Source: Cymbidium sinense
Taxonomy: Eukaryota > Streptophyta > Magnoliopsida > Asparagales > Orchidaceae
Length of the DNA stretch: 64,000 nucleotides
Reading direction: 5' to 3'
Assembly: GCA_021442155.1 (NCBI GenBank)
Contig: CM038215.1
Span: forward strand, 211,228,982-211,292,981
The position numbers and the translations under genes are program-made. The stretch's first letter is position 1, and each line of letters opens with the position of its first letter. Of this stretch, positions 12,686 through 25,090 are shown one piece after another. The notes under the pieces were generated by a model. That model ran no database searches. It saw nothing but the letters and a program-made list of their open reading frames with translations, and was not told the DNA's origin.

Positions 12686-14485
12686 AATTAAATTTTTTGA
12701 ATGTGGGTTCCAATTTAAAATCAAAATCAACAATTCAAGTTGACATCAAAGCAAAGTCTAATCCAGTTCTCTTTTCCAATAGTGCAATAGAAATATTGAC
12801 CTAGATCCTTTCTTCCTTCTTTCAATCAGTCTTTCTCCATGTCTTCCAGCAAGCTGATCTTTTCCTTCACCACTGGTGTGGATTTGGCCCTATATGAGGC
12901 CATACTCACTAAGGCCCTCATCATCAAGTTTGGGCTTGGCTTTCAGCATCACAATGTCACTTGTGGGCGACCAACCCTCACCACTGTTAGTAGAGTGGAG
13001 GTGGCAAGCAAGAAGCCACTCCTACAGTTCAATGTTTAGTTTGACTCTGAGTTGCCCTCTTTGAAGAGGAAGGCTATCAAGGTTCCCCTACTAGTGTTGC
13101 CAGTTTATTTTGTTGTGCTAATTTAGTTAGTTGCTCCTGTTGTAGTTCCAACACAGGTTAGTACTACCTTTGTGGTTTCCCCTACTCTGAAGGGGAAGGC
13201 TATCTTAGCCTCTGAGATAGTCTCTCTCACCTTTGAGGGTAGTTCTTGTTCCCATCCAGCCCCACTCACTAAGACCAAACACCGCAATGAGAACCGCAAG
13301 ATCGAGATGCAGCATGAGCATGCGCTGAAGGAGGTAGATGAAGCCTCCCATGTTGTTGAGTAGGGTTCCCCTCATGAGACCTTTCCACTCTTGAGTGGTA
13401 GTAGGTTTCACCCCCTTTCAGCTTAGAGGGAGATGAGGACTACTAAAGGATTGCTACCTTACCCCCACTGCTTATAGAATATGAGACCTTGGCTAGGGAG
13501 AGGAAGAATCCCTATGCCAAACTATGATATGTTCTTTGTAGAGTTGGGAGATCCCACGGATCCTCGGAGTCCAACACACTACATGATTTGAGGAGACTGA
13601 TCCCTAGAAGTGTTAGAGATCAGATTCACCGAGAGAGGGCCACTGAGGCTAAGGTGACTACCCAAGCGGGTAAGAGAGAGAAGAGGAGGTTCTCTAGACA
13701 GTCGCGGTCTCCACTTTGATGGACTTTCCTAATCATCAAGCTGATAGAGCCGATCATTCATGACTGCATTGTCCTTACAGGAACTACCAATCACAGAATG
13801 AGATCTCTAGTAGAGAGGCAGCCGGTGTCACCCACATTAAACCACTCCACTCTTTGTCCACCTTCACCAGTTCATGTTCCACAATCTGTAGTCCCCACCA
13901 AGTTCCACAAGCCCCATATCTAGAGAGATAGCCTCTCCTTTGGTTATTTGGCTACAACCCAAGGATCCCACTCCATCTACTCCACCCATTGAGGTGAGGC
14001 CGAGCTCCCCTGCTTGACCTTCCATTCAAATAGTGATGAAGAAGGAGTGGCGACCCAATAGTGTCATGATTACTCCTTCACCAAGAGTTGGAGGAGGAGA
14101 AGAGAGGGGATATTGATGTAGTACCTATGGTAGTTGAGCTAGTCAGGGAGAGTACTCCACCAGCATAGAGTATTTAGTGCATAGTTTCTACATAGCTTAG
14201 TCCAGTAGTAAGTCATCAGCCAACCTATGCTTTAATAGAGCAAGGTCGAGTAGATGATGATTCTTTGTATGACATTCTGAAGGACTATCATGCCTCAGTG
14301 AGGCAGATAGTCGAGGAAGATCAGTCTGACCAGGAGGAGGGTAGACTAGAGTTTGATGCCGATGAGAATGACATGTTAGATGACCTAGCAGAAGTCCACA
14401 TGGTTGATACCTGAGGATCCCTGCATAGGGAGCAACGTAGCTAGAAGGCATTGTAGTTGAGGAAGGTGAGGCATCATACTCAACT
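12686..14485 (+). pseudogene. decayed coding region upstream of gag
   Basis: This stretch between the 5' LTR and gag is GC-richer than the flanks and looks once-coding, with many stops and frameshifts. Open pieces include a 66-residue frame from 12,839 (begins MSSSKLIFSF), a basic frame from 13,172, and an acidic piece at about 14,212-14,413 containing IVEEDQSDQEEGRLEFDADE. Tat-lineage elements such as Ogre often carry an extra ORF before gag, and this may be its relic or the N-terminal part of gag. I recognise no domain. It is only as certain as its position and composition. Confidence 0.4.
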
Positions 14486-15482
14486 CAACACCTCTTTGAA
14501 CAAATCAAGTAGAAGAATGAACAAATTGATAGGATGGAGTGAAGGGTAGAGGAGTTGATGGAAGTAGTTCTAACCTTATAAAACCAAACCCCAGTTTTAC
14601 AACCTTCCCTCATTGAGGCCGATCGGTCTAAGCTAGTTTATACTTTAGATGGTCCTAAGTGTACTCCCATGGGAGACAACATAGGTAGCTTGCATAGGAA
14701 GGTCACCGATAGCACCTCCATGCAAGAAAATGACATAAAGTCGATGGTAGACCACCAGGTGAAGGAAGCATTGGCGCAAGCTCGGGGGAGCTCATCCATT
14801 CCAAAGGATAGACACTACCTAAAGGAATTTGATGTAGTTCAATACCCCAAGGGTTTTGTGCTACCATCCTTCAAGATTTTTGATGGTGGTGGGAACCCAA
14901 GGCAGCATATAACACACTTTCGAGCTAGTTATTGTAATACCAGTGACAGAGACACACTTCTTTTACATTTATTTGATAATAGCCTATCACAGTAGAATTT
15001 GCTTGGTATGTCGAACTGCCCAACGGTTCAGTGAAGACCTTTGCAGAGTTAGAGCATCTCTTCATCAAGAGATTTGTAGGAGCTCAGCAAAGGGTAATTG
15101 TAGGGGACATCATTGTAGAAAAACAAAAGTCGAATGAGTCCTTGTTGATTATTTTCTTATATTACATAGCCTAGGTATGAAATGTGAACCACAGCTATAA
15201 GAGCAGTATGTCACTGAGATTCTACTCAAGAATATCCATAGCTTAATCACCTTCATGCTTAAGGGCTTCACCATAAAGGCATTTGAGAAGCTAATCAGTA
15301 ATGCGGCTAACCTACAAGAGGAAGCCAAACAGATACCTTTTTTAGACTAGTCATTCAAGCCAAAGCCTTACAAGGTCTTTGAAAAGAAGCATGGAATTGT
15401 AGTGGTAGTCGATAAGGGGAAGCAGCCAACGAGGGTTTAGTTCGAGAGGCCTAAATTTCAGCATCCTCTGCTACCGCCCTAT
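14486..15482 (+). pseudogene. gag: Ty3/gypsy (Tat lineage) gag, 5' part, broken
   Basis: Gag forms the virus-like particle in which the retrotransposon RNA is packaged and reverse transcribed. A coiled-coil-like start (about 14,486-14,640) is followed from 14,669 by a frame holding the retrotransposon gag domain: YPKGFVLPSFKIFDGGGNPR, then HITHFRA and SDRDTLLLHLFDNSLSQ. After a stop near 14,994 and a frameshift, the match continues as ELPNGSVKTFAELEHLFIKR, FVGAQQRVIVGD, QKSNESLVDYF and GFTIKAFEKLISNAANLQEE. The frame is interrupted at 15,483 by an 8.3-kb LTR and resumes after about 23,752. Several stops are TAG or TAA where Gln is expected. It cannot make a complete protein. Confidence 0.85.
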
Positions 15483-15841
15483 TAACCTTATTTTTAGAAT
15501 GAGCTCTCAACCCCTCCATACTAGACATAGGACTCCTCTTATATTTTAAGAGTTCCTTAGTCTTAAGACACATCTAGTGATTAGGTGAACACTCAACCTA
15601 GCCCTAGAGACTTAGAAGAGTTAGCCATAGGAATAGGTCATGCCTTAGGGGTGTTAGGAAAATTTTCTTACCCTTTGCTCGAACCATTCCTCGCCTTCTT
15701 TCCTTCAAGTCAAACTCCAAATCAATCTTATTTGATTTTCTCCAAACTCAAATCAACTCCATGTGATTGAAATTCATAATTGAAATCTTTAATTGAAATC
15801 CATGATTGAAATCCATGAATGAAATTCCTAAGTCCAAATCT

Positions 15842-16560
15842 TTCCTAAGTCCTTAATCTTCTTTTAAGGACTTAGCCTAAATCATGCTCTAAACCAATTA
15901 AAAATCATGAGATTTTTTTCATAATTAATTTATATTCTCATTTATATTCACATATATAATTGAAGTATAAATTCAAACCAACCAAATTATACTCAAAATT
16001 CAAAATCAATTCATAAATTTTCCTTAGTCCTTTAAGTTTTTCTTCAAAGACTTAGCCAAAATCTACTCTAAATCAATTTAAACTCATGGGATTTTTTCAT
16101 AACTCATTTATATTCTCATTTATATTCATATATAAAGGAAATATAAATACAAATCAATCAAATCAAATCCAAAAATTAAATACCAAATTTAAAATCCTTC
16201 CTAAGTCCTTAATTTTTCTTTTAAGGACTTAGCCTAAATCATGATCAAATCATTTCAAATTCATGGGATTTATCATAACTCATTTATATTATCATTTATA
16301 TTCACATATATAAATGAAATATAAATATAAATCAATCAAATCTAATTCCAAAATTTAGGCTCCAAACTCCAAAAATTTCCTAAGTTCCTTAATCTTCTCT
16401 TAAGGACTTAGCCTAGATCATGATCAAATCACTTCAAATTCATCAAATTTTCTCATGATCAATTTATATTCTCATTTATATTCACATATATAAATGGGAT
16501 ATAAATTCAAACAATCAAAACCAATCCCAAAAATCAAACTCAAATCCACTCAAAATCCAA
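15842..16560 (+). repeat. 179-bp tandem repeat inside the solo LTR, four units
   Basis: Units begin near 15,842, 16,020, 16,199 and 16,377 (spacing 178-179 bp). Each has TCCTAAGTCCTTAAT and TTAAGGACTTAGCC, which are complementary to each other, then a TTATATTCTCATTTATATTCA-type stretch. The same array appears inverted in the LTRs at 37.7-38.4 kb and 61.2-61.9 kb. It is absent from the putative 3' LTR at 40,468-42,290. Confidence 0.85.
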
Positions 16561-16854
16561 GCTAAGCCTTTCAAGTCAAAATCTTGAACTAGCCAAATCA
16601 ACTTCAAATCAAGCCAAACTTTTAATTTTCCTTCATGATTCAATCAACCCTACAATCATAAATCCAAATATAAATGCAAACTTCAATCACTAAATAAAAC
16701 TCAATTCAAAAATCAAACCCTAAAGCCTTTCATATTCTTCTTTTAAATATGAAATTGTCAAATGGATCAAAACCCATTTTACTTCAAACCACTTGCAAAT
16801 AGATTTATATTTCAATCATAAGTCCATATACAAGTTCAATCAAGCTCAAATCAA

Positions 16855-17720
16855 GCTTTGACCAAGCCATTTGACCCACTTAGGCTCACTCAACTAGTGA
16901 CCTAAAGTACCCTTATGAGCCAATTTCTAATCCTAACCAAATTGGATTGAATCAAACTCACCTATGCCTCTCTTCATGATCAACAATCATCATGAGATGA
17001 TCAATCAATCAAATTGGGTCAAACTAAGTCAAATCTAAGGGTTTACCAAGTCAATACTTAGCCAAAATAAAACTAACATAGCCAAAATCCACCATAAGCT
17101 AAATTGATTGAAACCATTGATCTAAGTTCATTCATGAACTATGTTTGAACTTGACCAAGTCAACATTTGAGCCTAACCTATCCGAATTAGCCATAACTTG
17201 ACCTAAAAAATCAAAATATGTTAAACCTGATCTAAGCCAAATTGATTGAAATGAATAGGTCAAGTTCATTCCAAATTACTTGTTGAACTTGACCAAAGCC
17301 TCAGTTGGCCAACTAGACCTAACCTAGCTCAATTGACCTTGATCCCAACTTGACCTGAAAGGGTCATGTTGAGCCAAATTCAAACTTAACCAAAATTGAT
17401 TAGAAACAAAGATACCAATCTACTTCATATGACTAACCAAACCTAAACCTACCCATAACCTAGCTCAAATAGGTCAAATGGGTCAAATTGGTCAACTTGA
17501 CCCATTTGACCTAAATAAAGTCATATAAGCCAAACTCAAATATAAACCAGATTGAATCAAACTAGAGCCACCAAAATAGTTCAAATGGTCATGTGAACTT
17601 GACCCAACCCTTGGTTTGACCCAATTTGACCAATTGGTCAACTTGACCCAAGTTGACCCATTTTGACCTAAGTGGGTCAACATGAGCCAAACCATATCAA
17701 ATGAACTCCAAATCCAATAA
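16855..17720 (+). promoter_or_regulatory. TTGACC/GGTCAA-rich segment of the solo LTR
   Basis: Dozens of TTGACC, TTGACT or complementary motifs, densest at 17,500-17,690 where TTGACCAATTGGTCAA forms a perfect palindrome. The motif is the W-box core. WRKY control is inference. Confidence 0.4.
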
Positions 17721-18141
17721 AACTTGGCCAAACCTATTTTCTCAACATACCCAACATATTCAAAGTTAAAAATTAGCAAAATGAACATTATACCCCTAGG
17801 CCATAGAACAAATTTTGGTCAAATCCATGGGGAATTTGGTCAAGCCCTCTTCATATCTACTTGATACCTTCCTAATAGGTCAAGTGAACCCTATGGAGGG
17901 TGGTGCACCCAACCCAATGGGTTAGGGTCAGCCCAAATGGACCCAAGGCCAAAACTGACCTTATAACTCAAATTGGCCAAATGGAAAACCTCCCTCCACT
18001 CAATTTGAAGCACATGGGAGGTTACCAATCCACTCCGTAGCTCAAACCGACCATGTACCAACATCTAATAGATCAAACAGACCTTTCCATATTGGTAATT
18101 GGATCAAAATGGTAAAGATAGCTTCGACCATCTGATTGACA

Positions 18142-18163
18142 TAGGGGGAGATATACTCCCCCT
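18142..18163. promoter_or_regulatory. conserved GGGGGAG-ATATA-CTCCCCC hairpin
   Basis: A near-perfect inverted repeat, the counterpart of those at about 7,214, 35,873 and 59,363. Confidence 0.5.
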
Positions 18164-21100
18164 AATTCCACTTGAATTCCACATGTTCACTGTCAATTGA
18201 GTGTTAGATAGTAAGTGGAGCCATCTTAGAGTGATCCTAAGCTTTCTGAGAGGGATTTGAAATCAGCCATTCTCAATTTTCTTCAAGAGAAAATAGGGGA
18301 GCTCCATTGAATCCTAAACTTCTTCCATACTACAATTCAATCCAATTGCCTTTGTACACTCCCTCAGGGACTAAATCGAGATTGCCTAAGCTCTCCCTCA
18401 TGTTCCAAAGGCAAGGAGAAGTCCAATTCGATCAAAGCCACAAAGGAGAGGAGGAGGGGTTGGCCCATAGAGCAAACAACTCAAACTCAGGAGCTCTTTT
18501 ACCACAGCTTTGTCTCAACCAAATGAAGCTCCTCCAAGAGAATCGAACATCAGTGATCACCTCCGATGAGGTATGACATTTTTCGACCACTAGACTTAAG
18601 GTGTATTGGTCCTTTATGAAAGAAAGTTTCATGGTATGAGATTTTGACCATTGGAAAGGCTTGGGATTAGGGTTAGATGGTGTGTGCAAGTTTTCATTCC
18701 AATCCGAGCTCGATCGAGCTCAGGTCTTCCTTTTGAAAGTGGATAGTCTCCATTAATCCTCAGGGAAGAACATGGATGATCTTGGCCATCCATCTGCACA
18801 TTTTGGATGGACGACCAAGATTAAATGCATGTTTTATATTTTATTTATCCTTTTAAAACCATGGGGTGATTCCTGGCCATTCGATCCTTGATCAAACAGT
18901 GGGTATCAAACTGCATCCCGCCGTTGCCACGCATGCGATGACAGAACGTTTAAGTGATGGCTCACCGTACGACACGTGGAAAGTGCACTGACCTCTATCA
19001 TCGTGTTGAGCTATGGATTAAAGGATTTAATTAGGTTTTAATTAATTCTAATTTACACTCTAAGCTTGAAATTTCAAATCTCCCTAAATTAAAAAAATAT
19101 GAGATAAATTTCCACTGAAAGATAATTCAATCTAAAATATTCTAAAAATGGTATTAATGGATTTTGAATTGTAACTTTCTTTGATTTTGCCTTTTAATGA
19201 AAATATTAATTTGTTAATTGCTCCTTAATTAATCCTCTGATTAATCTCAAACTTCTTAGGTATGTTTTGGGGGATGACTTCCGCCTCACCAAATTTTCTT
19301 GGGATTTATTGAAGGCTTAATTTGGGGAATTCAAAATGCATTTCCTAGTTGCCCTCTTTATGTAATTAAAGATAATTAAGGGTTTGGTTGGTGTTTTAAT
19401 TCTTTGTTGAAGTTGATTAAGGTTTGATCCAGTGAATAGGAGACTTAGGGAATAATTGTGGGGTATTTCCCTTAAGCTATTTCCTAAACCCCTTTTTTCC
19501 CTTAATTCTCTCTTAATTAAGGGCTAATTCATTAATTACCTTCTTAATTAATTTCTTAAAATTGATAAAACTTTTCAGAACTTAATTAATCTACTTTGGG
19601 TAGATGCTTAGGTGTTCAAGAGCCTAAGTTCTGTTAAGAAAATCAAAACTTAGCTCATATGTATGAGGGGTGTTTTGAAATTACTTAAGTTAAACCCCTT
19701 AGCTTAGTAAACCATTAATCTTGAGCCAAATTGCATTACGCCTTTTTCTTCTTAAGTGCGTTGCAAATTTAAATTCCTTGTGAGGTTTTATGTCATCTCA
19801 TTGGCTCATAATTATTTGGTTAACTATGCTAAGGTGGTGTAGGTAAGGGTTAATTAACTTATTTAATTCATACCTTAACCTAATCAAAAATCTAAAATGA
19901 ATCTAATCATGTAAAAATTAAACAAAATGTCAAACACATGTGGGAATGGGTTAGGAACAACAAACTCAATCCATATTTTTAAAAGTAAATCAAATTCTAA
20001 ATCAAACAAAAATTATACTAAATAAACTTTGATTTATTTTAAGCTTTCTTATTTCATAAGATTGTCTTTAGGATTTAATTAAAGTGAATGTGTTTACATG
20101 CTTTCATTGCTTTAATTCTTCCCCAACATGTTTTCATTGCTTTAATTCTTTTCCAACATGTTAAATATGTATGTCATGTGGTTTCATGCATCTATGCATC
20201 TCAAAAATCAAATTTAAAATAAAAATGTTTACTTTATGTCAAATTGCATGTGTTGGCTAAAGTTATAATATGAGTGGCTGTTATCACTATTAAATTCAAA
20301 TTATTTTTAAAATATATGAATCAATTATCAAAACTGAAAGTGTGTTACTTATATTTTAATTATAAGCTTGCATGTGAGTAAGATATAAGGATGTGCTTAG
20401 TATAGGTTTTCCTTCTCTTCTCTTTTAGTATAGTTTTGAATAAGATTTGGTAAGATGTATAGTTCATTTTAAAAGAACCTAACACTTTCCTAATTCCATA
20501 ACCTATTTATTTCTATTCTATCACTTAAGAAGGGTACCTATGCTTGCACATATAAATTGGATAAATAAAATGAATCAACTAATACAAATTTTTGCATTTT
20601 TTCTTTTCCATTCATTTCTTTTGTACATATGTTTGTATTTAAGGAAAGTGGTATATTAATCTGGATAACCCCAAGGCTATGAGTCTTTAAGTAGCCTTAA
20701 GTAGGTCTTGTACCTTACACCTCTGGTTAACAATGTCACTGTACTCACTTATGCCTTTCTTACTTTCATGTGTGCATGTGAAGATTGGATAAGAAATCCC
20801 CAGTCTACTTAATGAAAATCATGCATCATAAAATTCCAAATTTCCTTAAATGAATTATTTAGCAAGCATCATAAAGTATGTTAAACATTCTCATTTTGTG
20901 TATAGATATGTTTAAGACTCATTCATATGCATGTTATACATGTTGGGAAAGAAATGAAGTGATATATATTTTGTGAATTTAGTTCATTTTATTTAATCTT
21001 GAAATGCCTTTGTTTTTGAATAGGTTAGTTTAGAGTTCATCTAAACTTAGGATTAATTAAAAAACTTAATCAAAACATTCAATAAATAAAACAAAAAAAC

Positions 21101-21834
21101 ATGAATCCATCTTAGAAATTACTTAGGTTAGGGAAGGAAAGAGAAGTTCTCTTCTTTTTTTCCTCTCTTCATAACTTAGTAATTAATTGTAGGATTCACT
21201 TAAACTTAATTAAAACATGAAATAAAATCAACCCAAAATAATTAAATCACTTAAATGAAACTCTCCTCTAAGTTGAACATGCTTCATGCTTAGAAAACTC
21301 TAACATAAAGCCATAGCTAAGCATACCACACTAACCTCTAAAGCACATATTAGGCTAAGTCACCACTTCTAGCTTTAGGTTAGGGTGGTGCATGGTTTAA
21401 TGCTTGCTTTTATTTTTTGATATATGTTTTATACTGGATGTTAGGATATGTGTGCATAGAATGAATGGTAGGGCGATCTTAGTCTAACCATTATTTTCTA
21501 TAGGGGATTGTGCTTAAGGGATGTTGTAATAAATAAAAATATAAATGCTTTTATTGTGCAGGTGCTTATACCCCTAAGCATAATCCAATAGGTCATGTGG
21601 ATTTAGTAACCCATGTGTGGGGTGATAAGTCTAATATACATGCTTGGGATTTGGTAGTTTGTTTAGCTAATCTTTATTTTGTGTTAGCTAGATTTACTTT
21701 TCCTTTTCATGTAAATTTTGCAATTAGGAATTTGGAATGATTGTTATCGGAATTAAAATGAGCATTGGCCATAAGAACCTATCTTATGTACCATATGAAG
21801 CCTTTGGAGCATCCACCTTCCAACCATCCAAAAG

Positions 21835-21970
21835 AAGGAACTAAAGAAGAAAGAAGAAAAGAAGAATGAAAATTGAAGCTTGAAGACCCCCATAACAATG
21901 AATTCCTTGCTTAATTATACTTTAATTCATTTATAATCTGCATTGTATAAGGATAGAGCTCGGCTACCCA
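21835..21970 (+). promoter_or_regulatory. purine tract and TATAAGG block of the solo LTR
   Basis: A GAAGAAAGAAGAAAAGAAG tract is followed by ACCCCCATAACAATGAATTC and, from 21,946, TATAAGGATAGAGCTCGGCT. The order matches the copies at 11,160-11,310 and 32,120-32,290. It is a candidate LTR core promoter, supported only by conservation. Confidence 0.4.
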
Positions 21971-23155
21971 ATTTGTTTTTAGGTTTGTGCGTTGGTACCT
22001 GACCACAATGGCTTCTTATTCTTTTGCGATTAGCTTTATAAATTGATTGATGATTTATGTAGCTTGTGCATTGAGTGACATCCTTTTCCTAGTTTCTTTC
22101 TTGCTTTATGAATGGCTTGGATGTGGATTAGGCTCTTAGGGAAAAATAAATATTATAACAAATCTAACAACTCAAAACTAAAAATAAAGAAGTCATAACC
22201 TCATCTAAATCTTAGCCTAAAAATCAAGATAAAAGAATTAGCAACCCCTTAGCTGGATGAGTACTTATTTTATAACATCATGCATCTTATTTCACTCTTG
22301 ATTGGAGGGCTTCCACATTTGCCAGAGAAACTTGGCTTGACCTTTGAGAGCCATGGTGGAAACACACCTCCTCCCTTCTCACTAATTTTCTCTAATAACT
22401 TTATTTCTCATGCATTATGTATATGAATCCTATTAGCCCGAGTCAAAATGATTGTCCATAAATGAAAATAAAATGAAATCTGAATTGCTTTAAATTTAGG
22501 TCATTTGATGCATGTCTTTACATGATTTAGTATCTTTAGGGAGTGAGTTTAAGGACTTAGTCTCTTTCTAAATAAATAATATCCTAGCTATCTTGCATAA
22601 AGCATATGACTTGCCTACATGAATTTAAAACCATAGGAGGAGTTAGTTGGCCACCACCCCCAAGTGGTTGTAAGTCCAAGCAGTCAGGTGGCTAGTCCTC
22701 CCTTATGGAGGTAAACCAAATACCCATTTTTGCCTTAGATTTAGGTTGTGCTTTTGGCCCTCGCCAAAGCTCCCTAGATTTAGGTTCTGAGATTGCTTCT
22801 CCCCTAAGTGGGCCATAAGCATAAATCCTCACCTCCTAAGCATTTCCATAATCTTGTGTTATGAAATCAAAAGTCCTAAATTTCTAATGAAAAATTCAAC
22901 TCAAATAAATTAAATCAATTTCAAAAATGTAAAGCCCAACCATAGAATAGCTTGAGATGCTCGCTAAGTTTCCTAGCATCATGGGAATCTACTACTTATC
23001 TCTCTTTTGGCTTTGATAATAACTCCCTCTCTTTGATCAATCCCATTTGATCTCCAAAAATGAACTAATCGAGTGATAGTCACTTCCTGTTGAAATCTTT
23101 GAAGACAACGATCATTTATCTTAATCGAGAGTATTCCTAAGGAATCATGTCCCTT

Positions 23156-23692
23156 AGGATGTAATTAACTATGAGGGCTTGCCCCTGTAGGGAACTTAAC
23201 GAACTCAATTAAAAATAAACCCTGCTTTACTTTTCCATGTAAAATAGGGGGAAGAATCTCTAGTACATATGTAGACCCATTGTGCTTAGAAGTCCTTATT
23301 GAGGTGATTAGGTCCATTAAAGGGTAGTGACTTCTATCTCCCAAGATAGTACACTATTCCTTGATGATGTACCTGATCACTTGAATAAGCACATCTGTGG
23401 ATCTGCGTGGCATCCCAAAAAGATGAATTTTAGGATGTAATTAACTATGGGGGCTTTCGCCTATAGGGAACTTAACGAACTCAATTAAAAATAAACCCTG
23501 CTTTACTTTTCCATGTAAAGTAGGGGAAGAATCTCTAGTACATATGTAGACCTATTGTGCTTAGAAGTCCTTATTAAGGTGATTAGGTCCATTAAAGGGT
23601 AGTGACTTCTATCTCAGAGATAGTATTCCTTGATGCGATCACTTGAATAAGCACATCTGTGGATCTACGTGGTATCCCAAAAAGATGAATTT
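23156..23692 (+). repeat. 276-bp tandem duplication near the LTR 3' end
   Basis: AGGATGTAATTAACTATG starts at 23,156 and again at 23,432. The following ~260 bp, from the GGGCTT block to AAAAAGATGAATTTT, is repeated with few differences. The inverted copy at 30,650-30,920 has a single unit, so the duplication is private to this LTR. Confidence 0.9.
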
Positions 23693-23752
23693 TTATATTC
23701 TTACTTTTCACTACAAATGAAGGCGACTATATAGAAATTTTTCACCCAAACA

Positions 23753-24434
23753 CCTCCTCTTACAATATCACGGTTGTAACAATGGCCACCACCACGCCAC
23801 AACAACCTACTCAGCATCAGTACCACTATCCACCACCAGGTAGCTACTTCCCACCTTCTCTTGCTGAAAGATGAAACAAACCATATTCTTTCAAGGAGGA
23901 GGTAGTCAAGAAGATCTTCAAGAATCTCTTGAAGAAGTTTGATTTTTAGCTGTGCGAGCTTAAGAAGCTAGAGAAAGTGGGCAGGAGTGATGATCCTAAC
24001 TACTACCACTATCACCACATGTTAGGCCACATCTTAGAGGATTGCATTACTTTCAAGAATTAGCTTGAGCATAGCTACAAGTCAAGAGCTATAGTTATCC
24101 CTAAGGAATACTAAGTAGAACAACCATTTGGTTCCATTAGAGTAATCCTTGGGGATACCTTTGACCCTCTTAAGATAAAAAAGGTTGGGATTTTTTCTTA
24201 TCCCAAACCTCTAAGCAAATAATTTTTAAAAATAAGAAACTTTCTCTGCAGGTGCCTAAATTAGCTCAAACCTCCAACACCAAGGAAGGTTTGCTAGTTG
24301 TGAGCGACAACTCGGGAGGGTGTAAACTGCGTGAATGTGATAGCATGCAGGGATAGATCAGTAGCACAAATTTAGTACTCCTTCCACCATTATAGCTACC
24401 CACCCACGACTCCACTAGTAGGAGTATTGTATCA
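23753..24434 (+). pseudogene. gag: gag 3' part with zinc-knuckle-like motif, broken
   Basis: The gag frame resumes after the solo LTR with MATTTPQQPTQHQYHYPPPG (from 23,783), then PYSFKEEVVKKIFKNLLKKF. The zinc-knuckle-like segment NYYHYHHMLGHILEDCITFK follows at about 23,998-24,057. In Tat-type gags this segment usually reads Y-C-x-Y-H...G-H-x4-C, so the first Cys is replaced by Tyr here. TAG replaces the expected Gln in the DF*LCE and KN*LE contexts. The region runs into the gag-pol linker (IRVILGDTFDPLKIKKVG). The protein is defunct. Confidence 0.8.
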
Positions 24435-25090
24435 GTGGATGAGGCAACCAAACCCCTCATCCCACTTACTTTACTTGATTTCTACTATGTACCACCCCCA
24501 AGATTAAATAAATCAATGAAGAAATCCAATTCCACTTACATCTTTTCTACTTCTGATGTTCCTGTAAATTTTATTCCAATCAAAAGCTCTCCAAGTCAAA
24601 ACAATAACTCAAATAATTTTGATCATTCTGATTCTAATTCAAAAATGGACTTCCTTTTTCTTAATCATTAGGATTCACCTCTTGAGATTGATTTGAAGTC
24701 ATCTGACTCTGATGATCCTATAGGAGAAGCTATACATATACCTGATGAGCAGGTAGAACTTACCACAAACCCCTCATTCCAAGAAATCATTGAAGTTAAC
24801 CTCAGAAGTGGCAAAGTTCTACCTTCTAGTGTAGCACCTCAGGATAAGGGTAAACAGGTCATTGGTTCCAGTGAGAAGATAACCCCTCCACAAGATGCTC
24901 CACCTATGGATATGCTTTTGGAGGACCAGTCTAAAGTTGATTACAATGTCCTTGCTCATCTTAAAAAATTTCTAATTAAGTTAAGCATATATGATGCCCT
25001 CGCCTTATCCAAAGAGATGAGAGAATCTCTAATCAAAGCTTTGCTTGATCCAGAGATATGCTTAGCTCAGCTGATCGCTACTAAAGAGAA
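24435..25090 (+). pseudogene. pol: gag-pol linker ahead of protease, broken
   Basis: Two open pieces (24,435-24,670 and 24,693-25,118) separated by a TAG. They contain EVNLRSGKVLP and VLAHLKKFLIKLSIYDALAL followed by SKEMRESLIKALLDPEI. These are linker phrases I recognise from plant Tat-lineage polyproteins just before the protease. The first piece is Ser/Asn-rich and low in complexity. There is no enzymatic motif. The boundary between gag and pol proteins is not visible. Confidence 0.7.

Larger units (their letters stand above)
15483..23752 (+). mobile_element. solo LTR inserted in gag, ~8.3 kb
   Basis: Collinear along its length with the reverse complement of 30,566-38,708. It lies between the two halves of the gag reading frame, so it is an insertion. 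By comparison with that copy it starts at TAACCTTATTTTTAG (the expected TG is changed to TA) and ends in TATAGAAATTTTTC followed by CA near 23,752. The flanks CCTAT and CCTCC could be a decayed 5-bp target duplication, but this is not convincing. No internal retroelement domains belong to it, which fits a solo LTR from LTR-LTR recombination. The whole 15.5-23.7-kb interval is non-coding; short open frames inside it are chance. Confidence 0.8.
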
